This document shows, one piece after another, positions 41,270 through 52,453 of a stretch of DNA of 64,000 bases. The position numbers and the translations under genes are program-made. The stretch spans positions 147,505,705 to 147,569,704 of the forward strand of contig CM019824.1 in the NCBI GenBank assembly GCA_009763385.1. Reading direction: 5' to 3'. Position 1 is the first letter of the stretch; each line of letters starts with the position of its first letter. Origin of the DNA: Coix lacryma-jobi var. lacryma-jobi. Taxonomy: Eukaryota; Streptophyta; Magnoliopsida; Poales; Poaceae. The notes beneath the pieces were generated by a model. It made no database searches, had not been told where the DNA came from, and was given only the letters and a program-made list of their open reading frames with translations.

Positions 41270-42874
41270 GTTCGTGGATCTCTTTTTTTTCTTATTTTTT
41301 TTTCCAAAAAATACCTTGGTTGATTTCCGCATCGCAGAATCATTGATTTGTGCTACTCGTAGATCCACAAATTTTGCCATGGTAGAGTGGTAGATGCATT
41401 GTTGATGTGTGCGCAAACTGAGGTGGTAGTTAGCTCTGCTAACTTACATACTATATACTATCCCATCACACAACCGGTCCCTTCGTGAAATCTAAATCTA
41501 ATTGAAGGAGCACTCAGATTGGTGTATGTTCATGGCTTAATGCAAATCATTTTTTGTGCACTTGGAGATTCATGTTTAATGTTTGATGTCAACAATAGCT
41601 ATTAACTGCTGTTGCATAATTTATTTTTACCGTGCACAACATTTGACACAAAGACCTCAGTTTAAATTTACTAACTTCAGTTTTATCCACTAGTTTTACT
41701 GTCAAAGTGCGCAGAAAAAACATTTCAACATCAAAGTACATGTGTGCTGGTATTTTCATGCTGAGTCCTATAGTAAAGTTCAAAACCCATTTTATTTTGG
41801 GAGCAGTCAAAGGGAATGCCAGACATCTGCCAAGCAGGCTTGGTTATAGCTTATCAAATAGCTGGTTAAGGGGGTACTTTTTTAGTTTCAGACTGGTTAT
41901 GCTACTTTGTAGTTTTGTTGCTTCTGGTAATGAAATTCGGTTCTGGACTTTGTGGGAAAAAAAGCACAGTGGTTTCTTGTGCTCCATATTAAGGCTTCAA
42001 AGCTTAGGTGTTATGAATTTCTGGCATTGCTGCCTAGTAGCTATCTCATTTCATCATGCCAGCCTGCTTACTGTCACTAGCTCCCTTTTTTTCTCATAAA
42101 CGCAGGGGAGCTGCATATTATTTCATCAATAGGAGAAAAAAAGATGTTTGGATATAGGCCATAACTGGTCTAACTATTAGGAAACACGTGTAGTGCTACA
42201 GACCAAAAGAGTGATAGGCTCCCTGAGCTTGTATTATTCGAGTTTAGCTTACGACATGGGGATAATTCTGCTCCTACATCAATGTGGTAGCTATTCAGCT
42301 ATTGCATTGTACAATGTTTCGAGTGTCTTCGGTTTGTTCCTGTGTTCAAATAATAAGAGAACATAACATAGGTCACACAGAGGCATGAAAGGTTATTGTA
42401 ATAAGGCTGACTTTTTGTCTCTGTGCTTTGCTGGTGCCTGATACTGCAATTTTTTTAAATTACTGAGCCTTTTTTTGGGTGATACTGTACTTTATAAACT
42501 GTAACTTGGAAGCTTATGATCATCTCATTAAATTGTTTATGTGCAAAAGTCAGAGACGTATTTATAAGAAACATGATGATATGTGTGGAAGAATAAGGTA
42601 ACAACAAATGATGTATCCTGATCATATAGGGTCCAAGGTTGGGTCTTTCTTTAAACTGCGAAATGATTAGCTGCAGACTTTTTGATATAATATTAAGCTC
42701 TTAACCATATAAAATAAGTGAAAAATGGAAGTAAAGCTTAAGGCTGTGATACCTTTGTTTTATGCATGTGTGCTTGCTTGGTACACTGTGTTCATCTGAA
42801 CAATCAATATACTGATTTTTTTCTTCTATTGTGCAGGGTTTTGTCCTAATTTTTAGCCTCAAATTTTGTCTTGA

Positions 42875-45800
42875 ATGGCAACATCTCTGGATGTTTCACT
42901 GGATGATTTGATTAAGAGCAGAAATGGGAGGGGAAGGGGAAGAGGCAGGGGACAAGGAGGCCGAGGCAGAGGTGATGGCCAAAGATTGGCTCGTGGTTCA
43001 TGGCGTGGACGTGGTACTGGCACCTTCCGCGGAAGAGGACTTGGGGTGCCTTCACGAAGGCCCCTTGGTGTTAATACTCGGTCCTCATCATTTGCTATTG
43101 CCAAGGCAAGCATAAAACTATAACTGTTTTTCTGTTACCTTCAAGAATCCAAATTGTAGTAGGTACCTGACAAGAAGTGGCTATAAACTTATTAAAATGG
43201 GACAGCCCAACCATTCCATTCTGACAATATCTGTGACCATTTAACTGTGGAGCTTCGAAGAGGATCCAATGGTTTTCTCATTTCGAATTACCAGAGACCT
43301 GTGTCCATTTTCTGCCGAGTATGTTGAGTGGTGAGGCATATGTTGGTTTGTGCTGGTTAATGCTTCAAAGTTCAAACTGAAAAACATTGTCTGTACTCGT
43401 TGTCAGCATGCTGATTGGCCACTTAATAATCTGTGGATGAGGTCTTTGATGTATACAGAAATAGCACCATTGGTGCGTAATGGTATAGGGTTTTATGATT
43501 TTGCTGATGCTAGTTGCTTCATCAAGTACCGTGGATTGATGAGTTTTGTGATTTTATGCTAATACTTGTTCGTCACAACATGGACATGCATGATATGGAA
43601 TATCACAGTCATTCAATAAAACAAAGGATTTTGTGTGGAGACATGATCTCTTTGAGGATAGCATGGTGGCAGCTGGGCTTTCTGGGATAGAATCTGGTAC
43701 AAAGCTGTACATTTCAAACCTGCACTATGGAGTGACAAGGGAAGATATACAGGTAGCAGGATGTTCATCTTTGTAATACAATATGACAGTCCCATTCATA
43801 TTCGGCATCCTGAAGCTGATCTTTGTCTATCCACAATATTGCCTCAGGAGCTTTTTTCAGAAATGGGTCATTTGAAGCACTGTGCTGTTCATTACGACAG
43901 TTATAGGCACCCAACTGTGAGTCTCACTAAACTTTGGTTGTTTTTTCTATAACACAATTCAGTGTTTTGTAATTAAATTACAAAGTGATTAAAGCTAGCA
44001 AAACTACAGAAATAAGAAGTTGTATCGCAAAACTGTATTTAACATATGGAAGTATCACAAAATTACATATTTATGAAATAGTACTACAAAACTACAGGCT
44101 TAGGTGTGCAATGTATCATATAAATACTCCTGATGTCACATATCCTAGACAATTGAACTCTTATTGTTGGAGTGTATATGTGTTAAGGCCCATGAGGCCC
44201 ATGTAAGACTACAATATGGCTACCCTCCTAGGGCTGGCCCAATTAATCTATTCACTCTTTCCAACATGGTATCGAGCTAGGGTTTCTCTTCCTCCCTCCC
44301 ACCCTCTCCAGCCGCCGCCGCCACCATGGCCGGCGGCCATCCTCCTCCTCCCTCCTCCTCCTTCCCTGCTCTCCCTCCCGCTGCGGGCGCACCAGGCGCA
44401 GGCCCAGCGGACGCCGCGGGCGCGGACGCTGCGGGCGCGGGCGCCGCCGCCGCCGCCGCGGGCGGCTCTCTGGAGCGCGCGCCCCATCCCTCCTGCTTGG
44501 TCACCACTTCCTCCTTGCCCCTTCCATGGCCGGCCGGATCTGACGAGCAGCGGCCCAGCAGCACCTCTGCCTTGGCCGCCTGCTCCTCCCCTCCATGGCC
44601 GGCGACCAGCAAGCAGGGGCAGGGCGAGCAGCGGCCCAGCAGCAGCTCTGCCTTGGCCGCCTGCTCCTCCCCTCCATGGCTGGCGACCAGCAAGCAGGGG
44701 TAGGGCGAGCAGCGGCCCAGCAGCAGCTCTGCCTTGGCCGCCTGCTCCTCTCCTCCATGGCCGGCGACCAGCAAGCAGGGGCAGGGCGCTCCTTTTTCCT
44801 CCTTCCTCCCCTGGCAGCAACTCCATGGCTGGCAGCAGCACGCCTCCCTCTCTCTTGTCGGCCACCAGGAAGATGGCAGCAGGGTCCTTCCTCTCCATGG
44901 TGCCCCTCCTGCTCCCTTTTCTTCTCCTTTGCCACACCAACAAGCAGTGCCAGTGCCCAGCAGCTGTTCGACAGCCGCCGTTTGCCACCAGCTGTGCAGC
45001 AGCCCAGCAGGCCAGTCGACCCGGCGCGGCTCTCACCTTTTCCCGCCGGTGCCACCCCTGTCGGGGCTTGTCGGTTGGGATCCTCCCGCGGCCGGTTCGT
45101 CGCTTCCCCGACCGTCGCCTCCGCCTATGTTGTCCCTTCTTGGCCCTCCTCCCGGGTCGACCAGGTGTGGGGCGGGCCGTGGGCGTACACCGGTGACCAT
45201 GTTCGCTGGGGCTGTCCCGGGCTTTACCCCATTCCCGTCGCTGTGGACCCCACCTCTTGGAATCCTACCGAGGCCTGTCGGTTGGGATCCGACGGCCTTG
45301 GCCAGCTCTTTCAGCACCCAGGGCCTAACACCACCAGTTAGTTCCGACTGGATCGCTGACTCGGGAGCCACCTACCACGCCACTCCCAACCCTGGTCTCC
45401 TCTCTTCCGTTCACCCTCCCTCTTCGACTCACCCTTCGTCTATCATGGTCGCGAATGGCTCTTGCCTTCCGGTCACGTCCGTGGGTGCCGCTGACACTCA
45501 TGGCTCCTTTCTTCTTCCCGATGTCCTTGTTGCTCCCAATATGGTTCACAACCTTCTGTCTATTCGCCGTTTCACAGCTGACAACTCCTGTTCGTTGTGA
45601 CAGCACGAGGCCTCTTTACACTCTTCGGTTTCCTGCTTCCGCTCCATGGTCTTCGCCTCCCACTCCGTCAGCTGCTTTCGCCACCACCACCTCCTCTACT
45701 ACTTGGCACCGTCGCCTTGGTCACCCTGGCCGCGATGCCTTGACCCAGCTTAGTCGTAGCTCTTCCATACCCTGTACTCGAGCTCGTGATGAGCATTTGT

Positions 45801-48800
45801 GTCATGCGTGCCAACTGGGCCGACATGTTCGTCTTCCTTTTCCTACTTCCTCTCATGTGGCCCATATCTTTGACCTTGTCCATTGCTGGACATCCCCTGT
45901 CCCTAGCATTTCTGGCTACAAATACTATCTTGTGTTGGTGGATGATCTCTCTCACTATTCCTGGACTTTTCCTCTTCGTGCCAAGTCTGACACTTTCTCC
46001 ACGCTACTCCACTTCTTTGCCTGGGTGCCCACTCAGTTTGGCCTCACCATCAAGGCCGTTCAGTGTGACAACGGGCGTGAGTTCGATAACTCCACGTCTC
46101 GTGCCTTCTTCCTCTCTCACGGCATGCAGTTACGCATGTCGTGCCCCTACACCTCCTCCCAGAACGGCAAGGCCGAGCGCATGATTCGCACCACCAACGA
46201 CACCATCCGCACCCTCCTCTTACAGGCCTCTCTTCCTGCCCGCTTCTGGGCCGAGGGTCTTCATACCTCCACCTATCTCCTCAACCGTTTACCTTCCACT
46301 GCCTGTCCCGCTCCCACTCCTCACCACGCCCTCTTCGGTACCCCTCTTCGCTACGACCACCTCCGTGTGTTCGGGTGTGCGTGTTACCCTAACACCACTG
46401 CCACTGCTCCTCACAAGCTGGCTCCCCAGTCGACTCGGTGTGTCTTCCTCGGGTACTCCCCGGATCACAAGGGGTACCGTTGCTTTGACCTCTCCTCTCG
46501 TCGCGTCCTCATTTCCCGACACGTTGTGTTCGACGAGGCCGACTTCCCCTTCTCTACCACCACCTCTCCTCCCACCTCCACACCACCTCCCACCTCCGAC
46601 CTTGACCTCTCCTCCTTGTTTCCCACTGACGCGGTGGTCCAGCCACCTTTACTGTTTTACCCTGCAGGTCCTCCACCACGTGCTCCGCCGGGCCCGTGCC
46701 CCGGCTCTCCTGCTCTCCCGCGCCCTCCGCCGGGCACGTGCCCCGGCTCGTCGTACTCCGGGGCTGCGCCGGCCCCTGCGCCCTGCGCCGGTCCGACGAC
46801 CCTGTTCCCCGGGGTTGCGCCTGACCCTGCGCCTTGCGCCGGTCCGGCGGCCACGTTCCCCGGGGCTGCGCCCGACCATGCGCACGACGCGGGTCCGGTG
46901 CCTGCGGCACCTCCCGCACGCTTCGCCCAGCCGGTGCGTGTCTACCAGCGACGTGCGCGGGCGGCCTCACCGCCACCGGTGCGGGCTCCGTCACCGTCGT
47001 CGCCACCTCAGTCTCCTCCCGTGGCCGCTTCTCCACCATGGATCTTACGCCGCCGCCTCCACCGCCGCCGGCTGCTCGGGTTGAGTCGCCCATGTACCAC
47101 CCCCCATTCTTCACCGCCACCCGCGTCATGTTCACCCCATGGTGACGCGGCATGCGGCGGGGGTGTTGCGGCCTCGGGCTCTTGCCGCGACGCACGACGA
47201 GACGCGGGTCTCTCCGGTACCCTCTTCCGTGCGCGCCGCATTGGCCGACCCTCACTGGCGTCGTGCGATGGAAGAGGAGTACGCGGCTCTTCTAGCCAAC
47301 CAGACCTGGGATCTGGTGCCCCGTCCGCCTGGCTCCATTGTTGTCACCGGCAAGTGGATCTGGACTCACAAGCGCCGGGCTGATGGCACTCTTGAGCGGT
47401 ACAAGGCTCGCTGGGTTCTCAGGGGTTTTACTCAGCGGCCTGGAGTTGATTATGATGAGACCTTCAGTCCAGTGGTGAAGCCAGCTACAGTCCGCACCGT
47501 TCTCTCACTGGCTCTCTCTCGCTCCTGGCCCGTGCATCAGCTGGACGTCAAGAATGCTTTTCTCCACGGGACACTTGCTGAGACAGTCTACTGCAGTCAG
47601 CCGACGGGCTTTGCTGACTCTTCTTGCCCTGATCTGGTCTGCCGCCTCAACAAGTCACTCTACGGCCTCAAGCAGGCCCCTCGGGCGTGGTACTCTCGGT
47701 TTGCTGCCTTCCTGCTCACTCTGGGGTTTGTGGAGGCCAAGTCAGATACTTCACTGTTCATCTACCACCATGGTGGGGAGACTGCCTATCTGCTGCTCTA
47801 TGTTGATGACATTGTACTCACCGCCTCCAGCCCGACACTACTGCGGCGGATCATCACCTCTCTTCAGCATGAGTTCGCGATGAAGGACCTTGGTGTGCTC
47901 CATCACTTCCTCGGGGTCACCGTTGAGCCTCGTCCCGGGGGTCTCTTTCTTCACCAGCGGCAGTATACTATTGATATCCTGGAGCGAGCTGGGATGACTG
48001 ACTGCAAGCCCTGCTCCATCCCTGTTGACACTCAGGCCAAGCTGTCAGAGACCGAGGGCGCCACAGTCACTGACCCTACCGCGTACAGGAGTCTTGCGGG
48101 GGCGCTTCAGTACCTCACCTTCACCCGCCCGGACATCACATATGCAGTTCAGCAGATTTGTCTTCATATGCATGATCCGCGCGAACCTCACCTCACGGCC
48201 CTCAAGCGCCTCCTCCGCTACCTCCACGGCACCGTCGACTACGGCCTGCTTCTCCACCGGTCTGCCTCCACCGAGCTCGTCGTCTACACCAACGCTGACT
48301 GGGCCGGGTGTCCGGACACTCGCCGGTCCACCTCCGGCTATGCTGTCTTCCTCGGCGGCAACTTGGTGTCCTGGTCGTCCAAGCGTCAGCCGGTGGTCTC
48401 CCGCTCCAGTGCCGAGGCGGAGTACCGCGCTGTTGCTAACGGCGTGGCTGAGGCCTCCTGGCTCCGGCAGCTCTTGGGTGAGCTCCATACTCCCCTGACC
48501 CGGAGCACGTTGGTCTACTGCGACAACGTCAGTGCCGTGTACCTCTCCACCAACCCCGTTCAGCACCAGCGGACCAAGCATGTCGAGATCGACCTTCACT
48601 TTGTTCGTGACCGGGTGGCCATCGGCGATGTTCGGGTTCTCCACGTCCCGACCACTTCCCAGTTCGCCGACATCTTCACCAAGGGCCTCCCGTCCTCGAC
48701 CTTCTCCGAGTTTCGCTCCAGCCTCAACATCACTAGTGGCTAGTTGAGTCTGTGGGGGGGCTCCTGTGTTGTGCTTCTTTTTGTGCCCAGTCTTGAAACT

Positions 48801-51800
48801 CCGCTGCGCCGGTAGTTCAGACTGCGGGGGGGTGTTGGAGTGTATATGTGTTAAGGCCCATAAGGCCCATGTAAGACTACAATATGGCTACCCTCCTAGG
48901 GCTGGCCCAATTAATCTATTCACTCTTTCCAACACTTATATGATTGCTGGTATTGGTCATGTTTTTATGTTTGTGGGGGTGTCTATAATCCATATGGTAA
49001 TGGTATTTTGGGAGTAGGCCGACTGGCCTGTCTCTATACTTCTTTTCTCTCTTAATGATGGCACACAGCTCTCCTGTGTTGTTTGAGAAAAAAAATTATC
49101 ACATAAATATAGATTTTTGCTGGGTGGTGGAATTTTCAGTTTTTTTACACCTTATACGACAAACATGTAGTTCTATGATGCAATTTTTGAACATGCAGCT
49201 TTTGAAACTGACACTTTGATTCTTTACTTCTATATTCAAATTTAAATATGTAGTTTTATTCAAAAAAAATTACAAGGCACAAGGCAGGCAATCAGCCTCT
49301 GACTAGTGCCTAGGCGTATCATTGGTCTTGTACTTTTGGCATATTGGCATAGGAAAATGGAGAAAATAAGCAAGATGCTGTATATGAAAAGACTAAAGTG
49401 GAGAAAATGGGAAACACAGATGATAATTTTGACAATTTATCTGCAATTTTAAATATTCATGCTTGGTTATTTTCTCATATTGTGTTGCAAACACTAGCCC
49501 CTTTGCCCTAATATGTGTACTCGAATGTTAATTGCATGTTTAGGGTTTGGATATTAGTTTGAATGTTTGATTTATTGTAATGACTTGATGGGATGGCTAT
49601 GTGGTATTTATAACCTACTTAAATTTAGTCTGGTGCCCCTCACTAGTCATTCAAAATTGCATCATACTAATCATTCAAAATACTTATTGGTTTGTTTGTC
49701 CAGAGTTCTTGCAAGTGTTTTTCCTTTTAAATTTCAGCTGTTTTTATTTGTTTACTTTTCTGTTTTCTGGCATATTGCCAGTAATGAGGACATGCATCCC
49801 TCCGCCTCCGTCCATCTACAGATAAAGTAAAACTACTGGTGTGCATTGAAGAAAAGTAATTTTTTTGTTTGAAAAATATCAAATTGGAACTCACATTTGT
49901 AATGTTAGTAAGGACAACAATAACTCTCAGTTTCTTTAATTCAACCTCTACCTGCCAAAAATTTACAAAGTATTCAGATGTTGATGGCCAAAACTAAAAA
50001 GGTTTTAGACTGTCGCTCAAAATCTGGGTCGGCTGGGTCGCAAGTTGGGTTGAGAGAAGTGGGTCATGGTGGTATAAAAAACGAGGGTTATAGACTGAGT
50101 GACTCCAACTAATCTTGATCGATGGATGAGATATCACATGCCAAATAAACTTGAGGAAAGAGAAACATTTAAATGGACTGCTATGTGCTGGCCCATACAG
50201 GCTGCCATCATAACCCTAAGCCTCATATAGTCTCTTGCCAACACACAGCCGTTTGCCCTCTTTGGCCTCGTCTTCTCTTCTCTCAGACAAACTAGCACCT
50301 CCGATCAGTTTCAAACACCATGACTAACAAATTCAATTGCCCTGGCCTCTTCCCTTATGTGTTCTCTGTTTTGTTGGAGACCTGCTAATTTGTTGTCTGC
50401 TTAAACATATCTATCAAGGGTGGTCCTATGTGCCGCCCGTGGAGAGCCCTCCGCCTCCAGCTGTTCAGCATCTTGGCAACAGCGACAAACTACCACGTCC
50501 GATCAGTTTCAAACACCATGACTAACAAATTCAATTGCCCTGGCCTCTTCCCTTATGTGTTCTCTGTTTTGTTGGAGACCTGCTAATTCGTTGTCTTCTG
50601 AAACATATCTCACACTGGTCCTATCTGCTGCCCGAGGAGAGCCCTCCGCATCCAGCTGTCCAGCATCTTGGCAACAGCAACCTCTTCTTCTCCCCCCCCC
50701 CCCCCCCCCCTTCTCTTCTCACATGTTCGTAAATACAGATCATATTTGTTATTGTGATATATTCTTGATTCATTGGGACAGCGACCCTGTTCGGCCCTGG
50801 TCCTTGAATGGGGACAATGTCCCAGGGTCATGGAACGTGGCTTCAACCAATCAGCCTTATCCCTGTGACTATGATTTGAAATCTGGAAAACGTAAATGCC
50901 ATGTTTCAGATTGGAGGTTATAAAATTGAGATTGTCAAATGATAATTATAATATATTGGCATTGTGATTGCTTAACAGAACAGAAACATGCTATCTGTAC
51001 TAAATTCACTCTGATTTGTCATGGATATTGTCGAACAGGGTTCGGCTGAGGTGATATTCACCAGGAGAAGTGAAGCTCTTGCAGCACTGAAGAGATATAA
51101 TAATGTGCGCCTTGATGGGAAGGCAATGAAGATTGAAGTCATAGGAGCAGATTTGGGTCTATCAGCTGCTGCCGCACCCCGAATTAGTGTTGTTCCTGGT
51201 GCAAGCGGAAGAGGGCAGAGAGAAGTTGTTATGATGTATGGCTCTTCTTTGGCATTGCCTGCACTGTTGGATTCATCAGTCATGTAGCAACTTTCTTCAT
51301 TTTATTCCTGACATGTGTTTCTTTTCATGCCTGGTGGAAGTGGGTTTGGACAAGGTGCATCTGGCCCATCTAGTTCGCTTCCTGGGTAGGTTCTCATGGC
51401 TAGATATTTTCTAGGCTAATCACATACAAATACTCCTATCACCTGTAACAATGTTAAAGAAATAGCCATTTCAAAATGTAGTCAGCTTATAATTGCCAAA
51501 ACTTGTGATTTTTTTTTTTTCCAAATTTTTAAAACCACATATGGTTGGAGTCAGATTTTATCTTCATTTTTTCCCTATGTGTGGTGGTGGGCTGTGGGCT
51601 TGTGCACCTGTGTCTCGTATATAAGTGTGGCATTCTGCTTGGTATTACCTACCACATGGCACATCAGTGACTAGTAAGTATTAACTAACTTCAATGTAAC
51701 CTGAACTAAAATGTTGGTATGTTTATCATGTCTGAAGTGTATTTAATTTTCCTATTGGCAACAAAAACACATGCAATTAGTAGACATCATTTTCATTGTT

Positions 51801-52156
51801 AAGGTAGTCTGGAGATCAACTTGCAAACAAACTTTGAACATATATTCATAGTCGAGTGCAAAATACAAACTACAGATGCTTTTCTATTTCACAGTAACTG
51901 CATTACCTTTTGTAATCATTGCACTATGTCCAGGTGGAAGCGTGGAGGTTTTGTTCAAAGAGGAGGACAAGGACGTGGTAGTTTTGTTCAAAGAGGGCGA
52001 GGGCAAGTGCGCGGTCGCGGACGTGGTCGTGGCCGTAGTAGCTTTGTTCAGGGCCGTGGCCGTGGCTATGTGCGCAAGGGTAATGTGGAGAGATCAGCTG
52101 AACAATTAGACAAGGACCTTGACAACTACCACTCTGGTGCGATGAATGTCGACTAA
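42875..52156 (+). CDS. ALY/REF mRNA-export adaptor (THO complex subunit 4), ~302 aa
   Basis: An RRM protein that bridges the TREX helicase UAP56 and spliced mRNA for nuclear export. Coding exons: 42875-43105, 43609-43752, 43848-43916, 51039-51235, 51341-51385 and 51934-52156. The N-terminal UAP56-binding motif is DVSLDDLIKSRNG, followed by an Arg/Gly-rich box. The RRM at about 95-175 runs from TKLYISNLHYGVTREDI (RNP2 LYISNL) over ELFSEMGHLKHCAVHYD to GSAEVIFTRRSEALAALKRYNN. A second RG-rich region (VQRGGQGRG) and a C-terminal UAP56 motif SAEQLDKDLDNYHSG close the protein. The first coding intron has a GC donor (AAG|GCAAGC). Intron 43917-51038 is enlarged by a 4.77-kb Copia. The junction between exons 5 and 6 is the least certain: the canonical sites give MIGFGQG, but the unspliced flank would read PGGSGFGQG. 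The gene looks functional. Confidence 0.88.
44545..44787 (+). repeat. 81-bp tandem repeat, three units, in the gag position
   Basis: Units start at 44545, 44626 and 44707, each beginning GAGCAGCGGCCCAGCAGC and containing CCTCCATGG. 81 is a multiple of three, so the frame is kept through the repeat. Unit-to-unit differences are few. Confidence 0.9.
45320..48743 (+). pseudogene. pol: broken Copia pol (protease, integrase, RT, RNase H)
   Basis: Protease (DWIADSGATYH) is in one frame that stops at 45600. Integrase (WHRRLGHPGRDAL, CHACQLGRHVRLPF, VQCDNGREFDN, PYTSSQNGKAERM) is in a second frame, about 45610 to 46900. Reverse transcriptase (GKWIWTHKRRADG, DVKNAFLHG, LLYVDDIVLT near 47799) and RNase H (TNADWAGCPDTRRSTSG, SSAEAEYRAV) are in a third, from 47139 to 48743. 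The conserved linker after the protease appears to be missing. At least two frame breaks mean it cannot make a complete polyprotein as read. The RT and RNase H part is otherwise intact. Confidence 0.88.
48935..51038 (+). other. rest of the ALY intron, with a captured promoter-like block
   Basis: Mostly AT-rich intron. At 50190-50300 a GGCCCA site (50190-50195), a telo-box AACCCTAA (50212-50219) and a pyrimidine-rich leader-like stretch follow one another, as in promoters of ribosomal-protein and translation genes. The tandem duplication follows directly. A C-tract lies at about 50692-50710. Confidence 0.5.
50306..50690. repeat. 198-bp tandem duplication in the ALY intron
   Basis: 'gatcagtttcaaacaccatg' through 'cagcatcttggcaacagc' occurs twice with a period of 198 bp (for example 50337 versus 50535). 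There are few mismatches: TTTGTTGTCTGC versus TTCGTTGTCTTC, and a small indel. Confidence 0.85.
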
Positions 52157-52453
52157 GATAGTGAATCCATCATAGTTGGAACTATGTTGAAGCCAAGCTT
52201 GTTTTCTATCTGTTGGTATTCTGTGAAATGAGCATACTTCTGTCCTGCTCTCGATGCATAAGTTGGATTACATTCCTTTTGCGATTTCTTGTTTGAAGTT
52301 AGTCCTGTGATATCAGAGTTTGCTGTTAAACTGATTGATGAATCATGTTTTCAACCGATAATTGTTTTGCTGTTAAATTTTACATATTAGTCTAGTTTTT
52401 ATTGTTACAATTTTCAATAGGCATAAGCCAAAATCTTTGGTGAGGACTTGGTG
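52157..52453 (+). other. 3' UTR and flank of the ALY gene
   Basis: T-rich sequence after the stop codon. No clear AATAAA signal was fixed. It ends at the start of a MITE. Confidence 0.4.

Larger units (their letters stand above)
44165..48934 (+). mobile_element. Copia element with 102-bp LTRs in an ALY intron
   Basis: 4770 bp with LTRs 44165-44266 and 48833-48934, both TGTTGGAGTG to TTTCCAACA, differing at one position (CATGAGG versus CATAAGG). It is flanked by CTTAT (44160-44164 and 48935-48939). The primer binding site reads TGGTATCGAGC, one base short of the usual TGGTATCAGAGC. It lies in the same orientation as the host gene. The coding region is broken and gag is not recognisable. Confidence 0.93.

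Noticed and set aside
44216..45196. 326-aa frame at the start of the 4.77-kb Copia as a gag gene
   Set aside because: It runs through the 81-bp repeats with Pro/Ala/Ser-rich composition and has no capsid core or zinc knuckle.
46554..47255. 233-aa minus-strand frame
   Set aside because: Antisense shadow of the GC-rich linker between integrase and RT of the Copia element.
50337..50732. Two similar frames of 62 and 65 aa
   Set aside because: They are the two copies of a tandem duplication in an intron, not genes.
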